The translations under genes were made by a program, and so were the position numbers. Under the pieces are notes generated by a model, which did not search any database, was not told the origin of the DNA, and saw nothing but the letters and a program-made list of their open reading frames with translations. Positions 54,915 to 64,000 of a stretch of 64,000 nt of DNA are shown piece after piece (positions within the stretch are counted from its first letter, which is position 1; every line of letters begins with the position of its first letter). The DNA comes from Leptolyngbya sp. FACHB-321 (GTDB lineage Bacteria > Cyanobacteriota > Cyanobacteriia > Leptolyngbyales > Leptolyngbyaceae): NCBI RefSeq assembly GCF_014695975.1, contig NZ_JACJPI010000064.1, forward strand, positions 270,223-334,222, given 5' to 3'.

Positions 54915-56879
54915 TTACCGTTTAGGAAACATGGGCAAATCCACAGCCGCCAGCGACGCTAGCTTCTTGGCTGGGCGGAGGGGATACACGATCGGCGAGG
55001 GTAGTACTGCAAACGATGGGGATGCCACTGTGGAACGGCTAACAGTCTGTGCTGGCTGTGGCATCACCACTTGGTCAGCTTGATCAGCAACATCTAGCGT
55101 TACGTTGGTATCAGCCTGAGCCACTGTTTCGGTATCACTCGATCGCGCTATCTTCCCAGCATTGACCAGTCGATCGCGCCATGTCCAAGCCGTCTGCGAG
55201 GCTGCTGTATCGGCTGCATCTTCCAACGGTGATGCATCTGTAGCAAAGATGGGTGGAATAGCTGTTGTGCTGGTCGGTACGCTTGGTGATGGCTGCTTGT
55301 CTATCGGCACCAGATTTGTGCTACCCGAAGCAAGGCTCATTTGAGCGGAATCAACTGATTCGAGCGGACGATCGACGTTTGTAGTAACCGGATCGGAATC
55401 TTCGGTTCGCAGTGGTAGATCGGTTTGCAGTGGTAGATCGATAAGTGTTGCCAGGTTATCCCAGAGGGGATCAGTGGCACTGCTATCGGGCAAGGGGGAT
55501 AGTGAGGTGTTGGCGATCGTGCTTAGGCTGAATGAGCTAACGTCAGGTTGCTGTTGCTCTAAAGGGCGATCGGGTAAACCAAATAGCATTGAACCAGGGG
55601 CTTCCAACGGGGGCAACGAGTCAGCATCAATACATTCTGCTGCCTCTAGACTTGCCTCTGAGAAGGGATCAAGGTCAAAATGTGGTGCTGGCTGAAGCAA
55701 AGCAGTTGGTAGGTCTAATGGCTGCGTCTTAGCAATGGGAAAGATTAGCTGCATCAAATGGTTGACGAACTGCGGATCTTCAGAGTCTAGCGGCGATCGC
55801 AAATCAGAAGACGCAGCTATTGACTCATGCTCAGACTGTCCGCTGAACGGTGTTGTCAGTTTTGCCTCTGCACCATCCTGTCCTGGTGCCGAAGCGTCAG
55901 TATTCAAGAGTTTGAATAGCCGATCGGGTCGATCAGCAGCGTCTGTTGTGTCCTGTAAAGTCTTTGCCAGTGACCAGGGCTTGACTGGTGAATTTTTAGG
56001 CAATAGTGCAGAGGCATCTGGTACAGTTGCATGACCAGCCGGGGCAATGTCCGTTATGGCTGGATGCCCGTAAACAGCAGGCATTTCAAGGCTTTTTTCT
56101 AACGCCGCTTTAAATTGAAGGGTTTGTTGCTGTTGGCGATGCAGCCGCAGCCGTAGGTCGCGACAGGTGTTCTCCGCTTGCAGCACTTGTTGAACTTGCT
56201 CGTTGTGGCGCTGCTGAGTCAGGGCGCAATCACGCTCTAGCTGGGCAATCCGTTCCTGACTGCTGCTTAGTTGCTCCGTGAGTGTTTCTACCAAAATTTG
56301 CTGCCGCTGAGCGGTCTGGTGCGATCGTTCTAGTTCTTGCAAAAGCTGCTGAAGCCTCTCCTGTGCTGAGTCTAAGGGTTGCTCCTGACTGCTGCTGACT
56401 GTGCTCTCTAGGAGGTTGCCTACTGCTTGTGATCGATGGCGTGCTGCCAGTTCTTCGTCGGACAGGTGCTCCAACGCTGTCTCTGCTTGTGTCAGTCGAT
56501 CGCGTAGGGTGGCTTGCTGCTGTAGCGGCAGCGTTGCCATACCTTTAGTGCTTTCCAGAGGACTCGTGCCAATGTAGGTAGCCGCAGGATTAATTTCAGC
56601 ACTGCTGTAGTGGATGACTCCTGACGCAACCGCATTGCCCCGACGTTCTATAGGGCTTTCTCCTTCTAAATGCCATCCTTCTACTGCTTCATGTGGAAGG
56701 GCGTCGACGCTCATTGCCCCAGGAAAATCAACAGTTTGCCAGTCTTGAGTCGAACCTTCTGATCCTTCAATTGGTGCTGGTGTCACCACTGATGGGATCG
56801 GCTCGCTTACCACAGTGCTCTCAGTTGGCTCAATTGACATAGACTCAATTTGTTGATCTGGGCTATCAGCTTCATTCAT
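54915..56879 (-). CDS. Large acidic coiled-coil/low-complexity protein
   Basis: A 654-residue protein with no recognised domain. Residues about 1-110 are acidic and Ser/Thr/Pro-rich; 115-265 are a strong coiled coil (QQATLRDRLTQAETALEHLSDEELAARH, QERLQQLLQELERSHQTAQRQQILVETLTEQLSSSQERIAQLERDCALTQQRHNEQVQQV); 265-654 are Asp/Ser/Pro/Leu-rich and probably disordered, with a small basic C-terminus (PLRPAKKLASLAAVDLPMFPKR). It may be a scaffold for envelope or cell-division proteins; this is a guess. It diverges from the cyanoexosortase genes. Confidence 0.65.
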   Translation of the reverse strand: MNEADSPDQQIESMSIEPTESTVVSEPIPSVVTPAPIEGSEGSTQDWQTVDFPGAMSVDALPHEAVEGWHLEGESPIERRGNAVASGVIHYSSAEINPAATYIGTSPLESTKGMATLPLQQQATLRDRLTQAETALEHLSDEELAARHRSQAVGNLLESTVSSSQEQPLDSAQERLQQLLQELERSHQTAQRQQILVETLTEQLSSSQERIAQLERDCALTQQRHNEQVQQVLQAENTCRDLRLRLHRQQQQTLQFKAALEKSLEMPAVYGHPAITDIAPAGHATVPDASALLPKNSPVKPWSLAKTLQDTTDAADRPDRLFKLLNTDASAPGQDGAEAKLTTPFSGQSEHESIAASSDLRSPLDSEDPQFVNHLMQLIFPIAKTQPLDLPTALLQPAPHFDLDPFSEASLEAAECIDADSLPPLEAPGSMLFGLPDRPLEQQQPDVSSFSLSTIANTSLSPLPDSSATDPLWDNLATLIDLPLQTDLPLRTEDSDPVTTNVDRPLESVDSAQMSLASGSTNLVPIDKQPSPSVPTSTTAIPPIFATDASPLEDAADTAASQTAWTWRDRLVNAGKIARSSDTETVAQADTNVTLDVADQADQVVMPQPAQTVSRSTVASPSFAVLPSPIVYPLRPAKKLASLAAVDLPMFPKR

Positions 56880-57516
56880 GGCTCTGATCCTGAAGGTGGC
56901 TAATCCTAAGGGTAGGAATCCCTAACGTGACACAGTTGCGACGCTATTTATCATATAGCTAGTCCTTTAAAGTTGAACGATGGATTTAGCTTACTTTGGT
57001 AATTTTAGTGGTCGAATTTAAAGCGCGACGGCAACAAGTTCGCAACGTTAATTTCCCTCACAATAAAACTCTGAACCGTTTATTTTTAGGTGTTTGGTGA
57101 CACGACTAGACTAAAAAAGTGAGATTAAGGCTTTAAAGTTGCTAGTGAACAGATTGTGCTGGCATCTTTAGTTCAGTCCCGTTGATTATTCTTAACTCAG
57201 CTAATGCTTCAAAACTACATGACGATTGAGTATGAAACTTCTGTAAATGAGTGCTTTTGATACCTGCGTTAGCAGACACTAATTAGAATTAGCAGCCACT
57301 AAGAGCAGTTTATTAACGTTGAAGGTATTGTTTGACAGTAATTGTCGACCGAGCGGCGATCGTCAGACTTTCTTTCTTACACTCGGTTCCATCTGAAGCT
57401 ATGCCTATTCACCCTTTTACCGCTTTACAGTCTGCTGTAGGCTAAAGCGTTTGTTAGTCCAGCTCTTTTTGCTTGCTCAAAAAGTTAGTCCAAGAAGTTA
57501 GCCAAGTTTGGTACTT
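56880..57516. other. 637-bp divergent intergenic region
   Basis: AT-rich spacer between the coiled-coil protein (minus) and the cyanoexosortase genes (plus). No gene, terminator or known motif is identified. Promoters of both units must lie here. Confidence 0.4.
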
Positions 57517-58392
57517 ATGATGGATCGATTGAATCGTCTCCAAACAACCGCTTTTTGGCTGGTTAGCACGGGGGCTGCTATGGTGGCACTCCATTTAACT
57601 TTGTTGGGTCGCAATAGTAATCCAGCCTTATCACAGGAGCTATTTTCGACCTGTCTGCTGTTATGGGGGGTGGTTGGTCTTTTGCTATGGGAACGGCGAC
57701 ACGCGCTAGTTTTACAGAGTGGCGCGATCGGGGGGGCGATCGGAGGTAGCGTGTTGTTAGGGCTGCTGCTGCTCAGTTCAACCTTGCCTGAATCAGGCTC
57801 CTTTATGCGAGCGTTTCCCCTAATGACCGTCTTGGGGCTAGGGCTACTTGCCTCTGGCATACACGGGCTTTACCAGTACTGGAAAGAACTGTTCCTTTTT
57901 GCCTTGCTAACGCTCAATCCACTGCTTGAACTGGGTCTAGAACTGCTGAATCTGCCCAAGTTAACGGCTCAGGCAGCCACGTTTATGCTCTGGTATACAG
58001 GGTTTGATGTGCGTCGCGAGGGGCTATCATTACTGCTGCCAACGGGTCGGGTAGATGTCTATGGCGCGTGCTCTGGCATTCAGAGTATGTTGCAGATGCT
58101 ATATATCTCAGTGCTGTTTGTCTTGCTCTTTGCACCACGATCGCGTGTGCAGCAATGCCTCACAGTCGGCTTGGCGATCTTAATTGGTTTTCTAGTAAAT
58201 GCTGCACGAGTGGGTTTGATGGCAGTGCTGGTAGCATTCTCACAAAAAGACGCTTTTGATTACTGGCATACGGGCGACGGTTCACTCATTTTCGCGGCGA
58301 TCGCCGTAGGGCTGTTTGGTAGCTTTTGCTGGTTTGCCTTCCTGCGTACAACGCCATCCGTGACCGATACAGGCAATTCTTCCAATGGCTAA
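57517..58392 (+). CDS. crtA: Cyanoexosortase A
   Basis: Membrane cysteine protease-transpeptidase that processes proteins with PEP-CTERM C-terminal signals during export. 291 residues from ATG 57517 (a TTG 9 bp upstream is in frame) with about eight helices. The catalytic triad is visible: Cys in VYGACSGIQSMLQMLYI (about 189-205), Arg in VNAARVGLMAVL, and His in YWHTGDGSLIF. This is the cyanobacterial exosortase A form. It overlaps the next gene by 8 bp. Confidence 0.93.
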   Translation: MMDRLNRLQTTAFWLVSTGAAMVALHLTLLGRNSNPALSQELFSTCLLLWGVVGLLLWERRHALVLQSGAIGGAIGGSVLLGLLLLSSTLPESGSFMRAFPLMTVLGLGLLASGIHGLYQYWKELFLFALLTLNPLLELGLELLNLPKLTAQAATFMLWYTGFDVRREGLSLLLPTGRVDVYGACSGIQSMLQMLYISVLFVLLFAPRSRVQQCLTVGLAILIGFLVNAARVGLMAVLVAFSQKDAFDYWHTGDGSLIFAAIAVGLFGSFCWFAFLRTTPSVTDTGNSSNG

Positions 58393-59050
58393 TCTCTGGC
58401 AACCGCTTCGCCTGTCAATACTGGTGTTAACTTGCAGCGGTGCTTTGTACATCATGGGCAAGGCGGCTCTCACACCCAAGGCAACCAATACACAGCCGTC
58501 TTACAGCCTGCCTGTCAGTGTTCCGTTGACCCAATGGCAATCGTTACCCAGCAAGCCCCTTGAGCCGATTTCAGGGTCGATCGCCAGTCGTGAGTATCCG
58601 TATCGTCGCAATGCACAGTCTCTCACCATGGCGCTACGCTACATGACGAGCGATGGTGATGTGAATCGTTTTCTCTTCGTTTTTACTCCGATTCGGCAGG
58701 ATAATGCTCGGCTAGTCATGAAATATCAGCCGGGTATTGGGTTCTATGGTGTGTTACCGCATCAGGGACGCGCCTACCTGAGTGCTTGCATTAGTCCCCG
58801 TGGCGAAAGTACAGTCACAGCCCAACAGTTTGTGCAAAATCACCGCACCCATGACCTTACGTTCGATCGCCTCTTGCCCTGGCTTTTGGGGCAGCAACCG
58901 CTGCTCGATCGCCGCTGTCTCTGGACGCTGATGTCTGTACCGCTAACTGCAAACGCTGGCTCTGCTGAGTTAGACACCGCTTACAAAACGTTAGAAAATG
59001 CCTGGTTTGGCTGGTACCGTTGGTGGCAACCCAACTTTCCATCCCTTTAA
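58385..59050 (+). CDS. Cyanoexosortase A system-associated protein
   Basis: A 221-residue protein with one N-terminal membrane helix (LSILVLTCSGALYIMGKAAL), then an exported domain (VSVPLTQWQSLPSKPLEP ... YMTSDGDVNRFLFVFTPI, CISPRGESTVTAQQFVQNH ... CLWTLMSVPL) matching the small protein that normally follows cyanoexosortase A. It probably assists sorting. The 8-bp overlap with the exosortase gene indicates coupled translation. Confidence 0.9.
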   Translation: MANLWQPLRLSILVLTCSGALYIMGKAALTPKATNTQPSYSLPVSVPLTQWQSLPSKPLEPISGSIASREYPYRRNAQSLTMALRYMTSDGDVNRFLFVFTPIRQDNARLVMKYQPGIGFYGVLPHQGRAYLSACISPRGESTVTAQQFVQNHRTHDLTFDRLLPWLLGQQPLLDRRCLWTLMSVPLTANAGSAELDTAYKTLENAWFGWYRWWQPNFPSL

Positions 59051-59096
59051 AACCCTATATATAGCAGTCCTAAAACACTTGTGAGATTGAAAGTCT

Positions 59097-59133
59097 TTGT
59101 GAGAGAGGACTTCAGTGGAATCCTTTCTCACAA
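59097..59133 (+). terminator. 13-bp hairpin after the cyanoexosortase pair
   Basis: TTGTGAGAGAGGA (59097-59109) pairs with TCCTTTCTCACAA (59121-59133) with one G-U; another TTGTGAGA precedes at 59079-59086. There is no T-run, so it may be a processing element. Confidence 0.5.
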
Positions 59134-59284
59134 TCCAAATAAGATCGTTATGTATTAAAAAGCCGTTTCTACAATCGCTAATGGCAGTATCAAAGCATCG
59201 ACATTCAGTGTTTTTTACAGGACGATGACGAAGGCTGATTTACTGCCAAACTATCTGCGTTGTGTTATTTGAGAAAGCAGCTTC

Positions 59285-59953
59285 ATGACTGAATCGACGA
59301 CTGACAATCGCTCCATCTATCGCTTTCGTTGGATTGGTTACGGGCTGCTTGGCTACGCGCTGATGGATCTCATCCAGGTGCTGTATCCCCCAAAGTTTAC
59401 AAATCCTGCTTGGGAGGTGCAAACGCTCGGTACGCTGATTGAGCGCGTGATTGTACCGCTGCTGGGCATGACGCTCGTATTTTTTGGTGAATACTATGAT
59501 CGCACTCAGCTCGAAAAAATTCTGCTGAAGGTGCTGTCGTGGCTTTGTCTAGTGCTGGCGATCGTCTGTCTACTAGTTATCCCGCTGGGTGTTCTTGGCA
59601 CAGCCCGTCTGGACTTTCAGAATGATCAGCAGGTGAGCCGACAAACAGAACAGCAACTCTTCCAGTTCAAGAAAGTTGAAGGGCAACTGAGCCAAAGCAG
59701 CGCGAGCGACATTCGAGCACTAGCCACCAAAGCAGGCATTCCGATCGATCCAACTAAAGATCCTCAGGCGCTTAAAGCAGATATCTTGTCACGGTTAACG
59801 GCTGCGCGATCTAGAGTGCAGTCTCAGATCAATGAAAATCGCGCTGCCCAAAAGCAAACTCTCTTCAAGAACGCAATCAAATGGAATCTTGGTGCCTTAC
59901 TCGCCAGTTGCCTCTTTTTCATTCTTTGGAGAAGCACCGATTGGGCACGGTGA
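59285..59953 (+). CDS. HpsJ-like cyanoexosortase A-associated protein
   Basis: A 222-residue membrane protein: helices at about 18-33, 52-67 and 80-103 (LSWLCLVLAIVCLLVIPLGVL), a long soluble helical section (about 105-195, QNDQQVSRQTEQQLFQFKKVEGQL), and a last helix near the C-terminus. It resembles HpsJ, named from the hormogonium polysaccharide locus, and the HpsJ-like proteins that accompany cyanoexosortase A. A role in envelope glycan or exosortase function is inferred. Confidence 0.82.
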   Translation: MTESTTDNRSIYRFRWIGYGLLGYALMDLIQVLYPPKFTNPAWEVQTLGTLIERVIVPLLGMTLVFFGEYYDRTQLEKILLKVLSWLCLVLAIVCLLVIPLGVLGTARLDFQNDQQVSRQTEQQLFQFKKVEGQLSQSSASDIRALATKAGIPIDPTKDPQALKADILSRLTAARSRVQSQINENRAAQKQTLFKNAIKWNLGALLASCLFFILWRSTDWAR

Positions 59954-60041
59954 GACGACCAGGCAATGAGATAGGGAAGGGAAATGACGGGGTTGTCCTT
60001 TGAATCGCCATCTCTTGACGATCGCACCCAATCAAGCCAAC

Positions 60042-60073
60042 AAAAAAGGGACGGCTTAACGTCCCTTCTTTCG
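60042..60073. terminator. Terminator between convergent hpsJ-like and prk
   Basis: AAGGGACG (60046-60053) pairs with CGTCCCTT (60060-60067). On the minus strand the stem runs into TTTTTT (60042-60047 complement), a strong prk terminator. The plus-strand side has CTTTCG only. Confidence 0.88.
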
Positions 60074-60092
60074 CTTTATGATCGCGCCAGTA

Positions 60093-61103
60093 CTAGACTC
60101 TCGCTGCAACCTTGGTTTTAGCCTCTGTTGCGGTCAAACGCTCATAAGTTGCCCGCATTTTAAGACCTGTCAAGACCTGGAACAAGCCTGTGCCATTGGC
60201 AGAGCCAGGATACTCGCGGTGGTGCAGCAACAGTTCGGTTAGCTCCCCTTCGTACTTGGCAGAGGTTTTGCTGAGGTGTTGCTCAATGTAGACCACTTCC
60301 TCAAGCTTGTCGAACTGCCCATCGACCTCGAGTACCGAAACACTGTGCCCGTAGTAAACGTCTGGTCCGTAGTGCATCCGAATCCCAGGATAGGAGCAGG
60401 TCAGCTTGCGTCCACAAGGAACCCAATCGATCGTTGAACCTTCGTCGAACAAATAAGCTGGCTCAAATCCTTCCACGCCATCGCGCTGGATCATCTGCAC
60501 TCGCAATACCTTGCGTTCTGTATCGTCCTTGATAAGTTGAGTGGGCAAGACCTGAATCACCACATCCGCAAACTCTTTTTGTGGATCGATATAGGCTTTG
60601 AAGTCAGGACGACGGGAGTTGATTGCTGCCAGCACGTCTTCGTAGGTGTGACCCCGCTCCGACATATCGCGCTGAATCTTCCAGGCAATCTTAACTTCGT
60701 CACTGATGTCAAGGTAAACGCTAAAGTCCAGCAAGCCACGTACGCGCTCGTCGTACAGCGGATGTAACCCTTCAACGACAATGATGTGGTTAGGTTCCAC
60801 CTTTTCGGGTGGGTCAATCAAGCCTGTCTCATGGTTGTAGATAGGCTTATCAATCGTTTCGCCATGCTTGAGCGCTTTGATCTGCTCGTACATCAGGTCA
60901 AAATTATTGGCTCGTGGATCGAGTGCGGTGATTCCAGTTTCTTTGCGCTGCTTCCGGTCCAGACTGTGGTAGTCGTCCAGGCAGATTACTGTCACAAAAT
61001 CTTCCCCGAACAGATCGGTTAATCGGCGCAGAAAGGTGGATTTACCGCACCCGGAGTCTCCGGCAACGCCGATCAGAACCACGCGGTCTGGCTTACTGGT
61101 CAT
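60093..61103 (-). CDS. prk: Phosphoribulokinase
   Basis: Phosphorylates ribulose-5-phosphate to RuBP, the CO2 acceptor of the Calvin cycle. 336 residues. Walker A GDSGCGKST (residues 15-23), CLDDYHSLDRKQRKETGITALDPRANNFDLM, IVVEGLHPLYDERVRGLLDFSVYLD (Walker B), and CGRKLTCSYPGIRMHYGPDVYYGHSVSVLEVDGQFDKLEE match cyanobacterial PRK, including the Cys pairs used in CP12/thioredoxin redox control. Diverges from petH. Confidence 0.97.
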   Translation of the reverse strand: MTSKPDRVVLIGVAGDSGCGKSTFLRRLTDLFGEDFVTVICLDDYHSLDRKQRKETGITALDPRANNFDLMYEQIKALKHGETIDKPIYNHETGLIDPPEKVEPNHIIVVEGLHPLYDERVRGLLDFSVYLDISDEVKIAWKIQRDMSERGHTYEDVLAAINSRRPDFKAYIDPQKEFADVVIQVLPTQLIKDDTERKVLRVQMIQRDGVEGFEPAYLFDEGSTIDWVPCGRKLTCSYPGIRMHYGPDVYYGHSVSVLEVDGQFDKLEEVVYIEQHLSKTSAKYEGELTELLLHHREYPGSANGTGLFQVLTGLKMRATYERLTATEAKTKVAARV

Positions 61104-62888
<1,785 letters not shown>

Positions 62889-62928
62889 GCAGCCTCGTTT
62901 TACACGATCGAAACGATTGCTTTCTAGC

Positions 62929-62962
62929 AACCAGACAACTCGTAAGGGCTGTCTGGTTTTTT
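62929..62962 (+). terminator. Rho-independent terminator of petH
   Basis: AACCAGACA (62929-62937) pairs with TGTCTGGTT (62950-62958), followed by TTTTG. Confidence 0.92.
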
Positions 62963-63057
62963 GTTGAAGTGATCATGCTTTAACCCTCCACGCTGATAAC
63001 CGATCTCTAACGAGCGATCCTCAGGCAGTGCAGCATTCATAAATGAGAAGCGGTTAG

Positions 63058-63381
63058 TCAGGCTTTCGCTTTCTGGAGTCGCTTTCTGATTTTTGCTTCT
63101 GGTTGAAAGATCATCCAGAGGACAATGCCCATTGTTGATATGGTGGTAAGCACTGGCATGAGCAACAATGCCCACAAGGGTCGATCGCGCACTTTCAAAA
63201 AGGCGTAGAACCAAACGACGCCCCAGCTATAGAGTACGTGGAGTGTGATTAAAAATAGCACTCCTAGCGGCGAGAACAAATCGGCAAGTAGTGCTAAACC
63301 AGCAACAAGATAGATTGCTAAGAGCATGAACACGAGCAGAACCTTAGCTGCCGTTTTAAGAAATGTCTTAAACGTGATCAT
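63058..63381 (-). CDS. Small integral membrane protein
   Basis: A 107-residue protein with three predicted helices (about 12-36, 38-60, 68-92: VLLVFMLLAIYLVAGLALLADLF, VLFLITLHVLYSWGVVWFYAFL, LWALLLMPVLTTISTMGIVLWMIF) and a basic C-terminus. No family recognised. It faces petH from the right. Confidence 0.65.
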   Translation of the reverse strand: MITFKTFLKTAAKVLLVFMLLAIYLVAGLALLADLFSPLGVLFLITLHVLYSWGVVWFYAFLKVRDRPLWALLLMPVLTTISTMGIVLWMIFQPEAKIRKRLQKAKA

Positions 63382-63765
63382 TGCTGCCTAAATGGAGTGC
63401 AACGGAGCCATAATCGTACCTCTCCTCAACGCAGAAGGTTGCTGGAGTGATCGCTACATCACATCCGCTGTGCTGGGTAATTATTGTCAGAGTTCTAATG
63501 CTGCTGCACGTTGCTGAACAAGCCTTTCGAGTCAATCGCTCACGATTTTGCACGTTAATCTTTTACCTGTTGCAAAGTAGCTATTGACACTGGATGATAA
63601 AACCAAATGCTTGCAATTAATCGCAAGTGACGTTGAGTCATTAGCAGTCAATAGCGGCAGGGCTGAGGCTGGTGATTGTAGCAAGATGTCTCAGATGAGG
63701 ATCATTTTTGGGGTTAGGGAACATTGATAGAAACGATATTTTTATCTTTACTTCTCTAAATACAA
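63382..63765. other. 384-bp divergent intergenic region
   Basis: No gene supported. It lies between the small membrane protein (minus) and the truncated transporter-like gene (plus) and must hold their promoters. Confidence 0.35.
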
Positions 63766-63894
63766 ATGAATCAGTCATCAGCTCCTGCCTCACTGCCTCG
63801 CAGTTTAACCTCGCTTGAAACCTGGGGCTTTGGTTTTAGCGGCTTACTTTTGTGGCTAGGCACTGCGCCTGCTATGCACGCTGCTTTAACCTGA
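63766..63894 (+). pseudogene. N-terminal fragment of a membrane protein, cut by an insertion element
   Basis: ATG 63766 opens 42 codons: a Ser/Pro-rich start, then LETWGFGFSGLLLWLGTAPAMHAALT and TGA. The LETWGFG...GTAPAMHAAL stretch resembles the beginning of larger cyanobacterial multi-helix (transporter-like) proteins, in which the chain continues after HAAL. Here it ends exactly where the insertion-element end seems to begin. A natural 42-residue protein is the alternative. Confidence 0.55.
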
Positions 63895-64000
63895 GTTCGG
63901 GATAAGAACTGGGACAAGAAAGGGGCAAACCCGATAGGCTGAAAATGCAAAATCTCATGCCTGGTTTGCCCTCATGCTTAGTCTAGAAGCACTTTTTTGC
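63889..64000 (+). mobile_element. Left end of an IS982-type insertion sequence (runs off the window)
   Basis: About 85 bp of new, non-coding sequence begins at ACCTGAGTTCGGG (about 63889) and leads to a transposase start at 63974. The left terminal repeat is probably within the first 25 bases. The right end lies beyond the window, so repeats and target duplication cannot be checked. Confidence 0.55.
63974..64000 (+). CDS. IS982-family transposase, first nine residues
   Basis: ATG 63974 encodes MLSLEALFC before the window ends. This matches, from memory, the conserved start of IS982-family transposases (L-E-A-L-F-C followed by a DDFC segment). Only nine residues are visible, so the assignment is tentative. 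Confidence 0.5.

Noticed and set aside
62924..63214. 96-codon minus-strand frame downstream of petH
   Set aside because: Covers the petH terminator and overlaps the three-helix membrane gene in another frame.

Overview
The window is chromosomal DNA of a cyanobacterium, probably a filamentous, Leptolyngbya-like one. Evidence: thylakoid and Calvin-cycle genes (petH with a phycobilisome-linker domain, prk, psb27, atpB/atpC), chloroplast-type ycf46 and ycf35, a tocopherol cyclase, cyanobacterial DUF families (DUF3082, DUF3110, DUF760, DUF29), many HIP1 octamers (GCGATCGC), and runs of heptamer repeats between genes. Most genes are ordinary housekeeping genes. No rRNA, tRNA or CRISPR array was found.

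Layout. 0-7 kb: SLH-like and GerMN-like exported proteins, a 3-methyladenine glycosylase, a 40-aa one-helix membrane protein, a beta-CASP metallo-hydrolase, an amino-acid-type ABC binding lipoprotein and an outer-membrane barrel. 7-15 kb: csaB, purM-rsmA, ispE, DUF3082, an AT-rich GT61 glycosyltransferase, murQ and DUF3110. 15-20 kb: atpB-atpC, dxr and a thioesterase. 20-27 kb: a tandem universal stress protein, an SRPBCC protein, the phosphate operon pstS-pstC-pstA-pstB behind a candidate Pho box, and psb27. 27-36 kb: an adenosine-deaminase-like protein, purA, rplY, a decayed Rpn-type gene, trpB and a nitrate/bicarbonate/cyanate-type ABC transporter. 36-46 kb: ycf46-ycf35, two acetyltransferases, thiS, ald, sirohydrochlorin chelatase with uroporphyrinogen methyltransferase, DUF29 and a pseudouridine synthase. 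46-57 kb: a coiled-coil membrane protein next to a broken exported-protein gene, DUF760 coupled to tocopherol cyclase, scpB, a drug-type ABC ATPase, a PAP2 phosphatase, a CruA/CruP-like flavoprotein and a large acidic coiled-coil protein. 57-64 kb: a cyanoexosortase A trio, then prk and petH diverging from one intergenic region, and at the right edge the start of an apparent IS982-type element that truncates a membrane-protein gene.

Genes that work together: dxr and ispE (MEP isoprenoid pathway); purM and purA (purines); pstSCAB (phosphate import); atpB/atpC; petH and prk (photosynthetic NADPH and its use in CO2 fixation); chelatase and cobA (siroheme/cobalamin branch); the cyanoexosortase genes (sorting of PEP-CTERM proteins). 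The least ordinary features are: repeat-type DNA read in frame inside three conserved genes; two multiply broken pseudogenes; the IS junction; a Psb27 without the lipobox cysteine; the candidate Pho box; and several sizeable inverted repeats in leaders and between cistrons. I did not find a clearly new multi-gene system. The best unexplained items are the 40-aa protein, the cysteine-tailed beta-CASP protein and the AT-rich 46.4-47.8 kb block.
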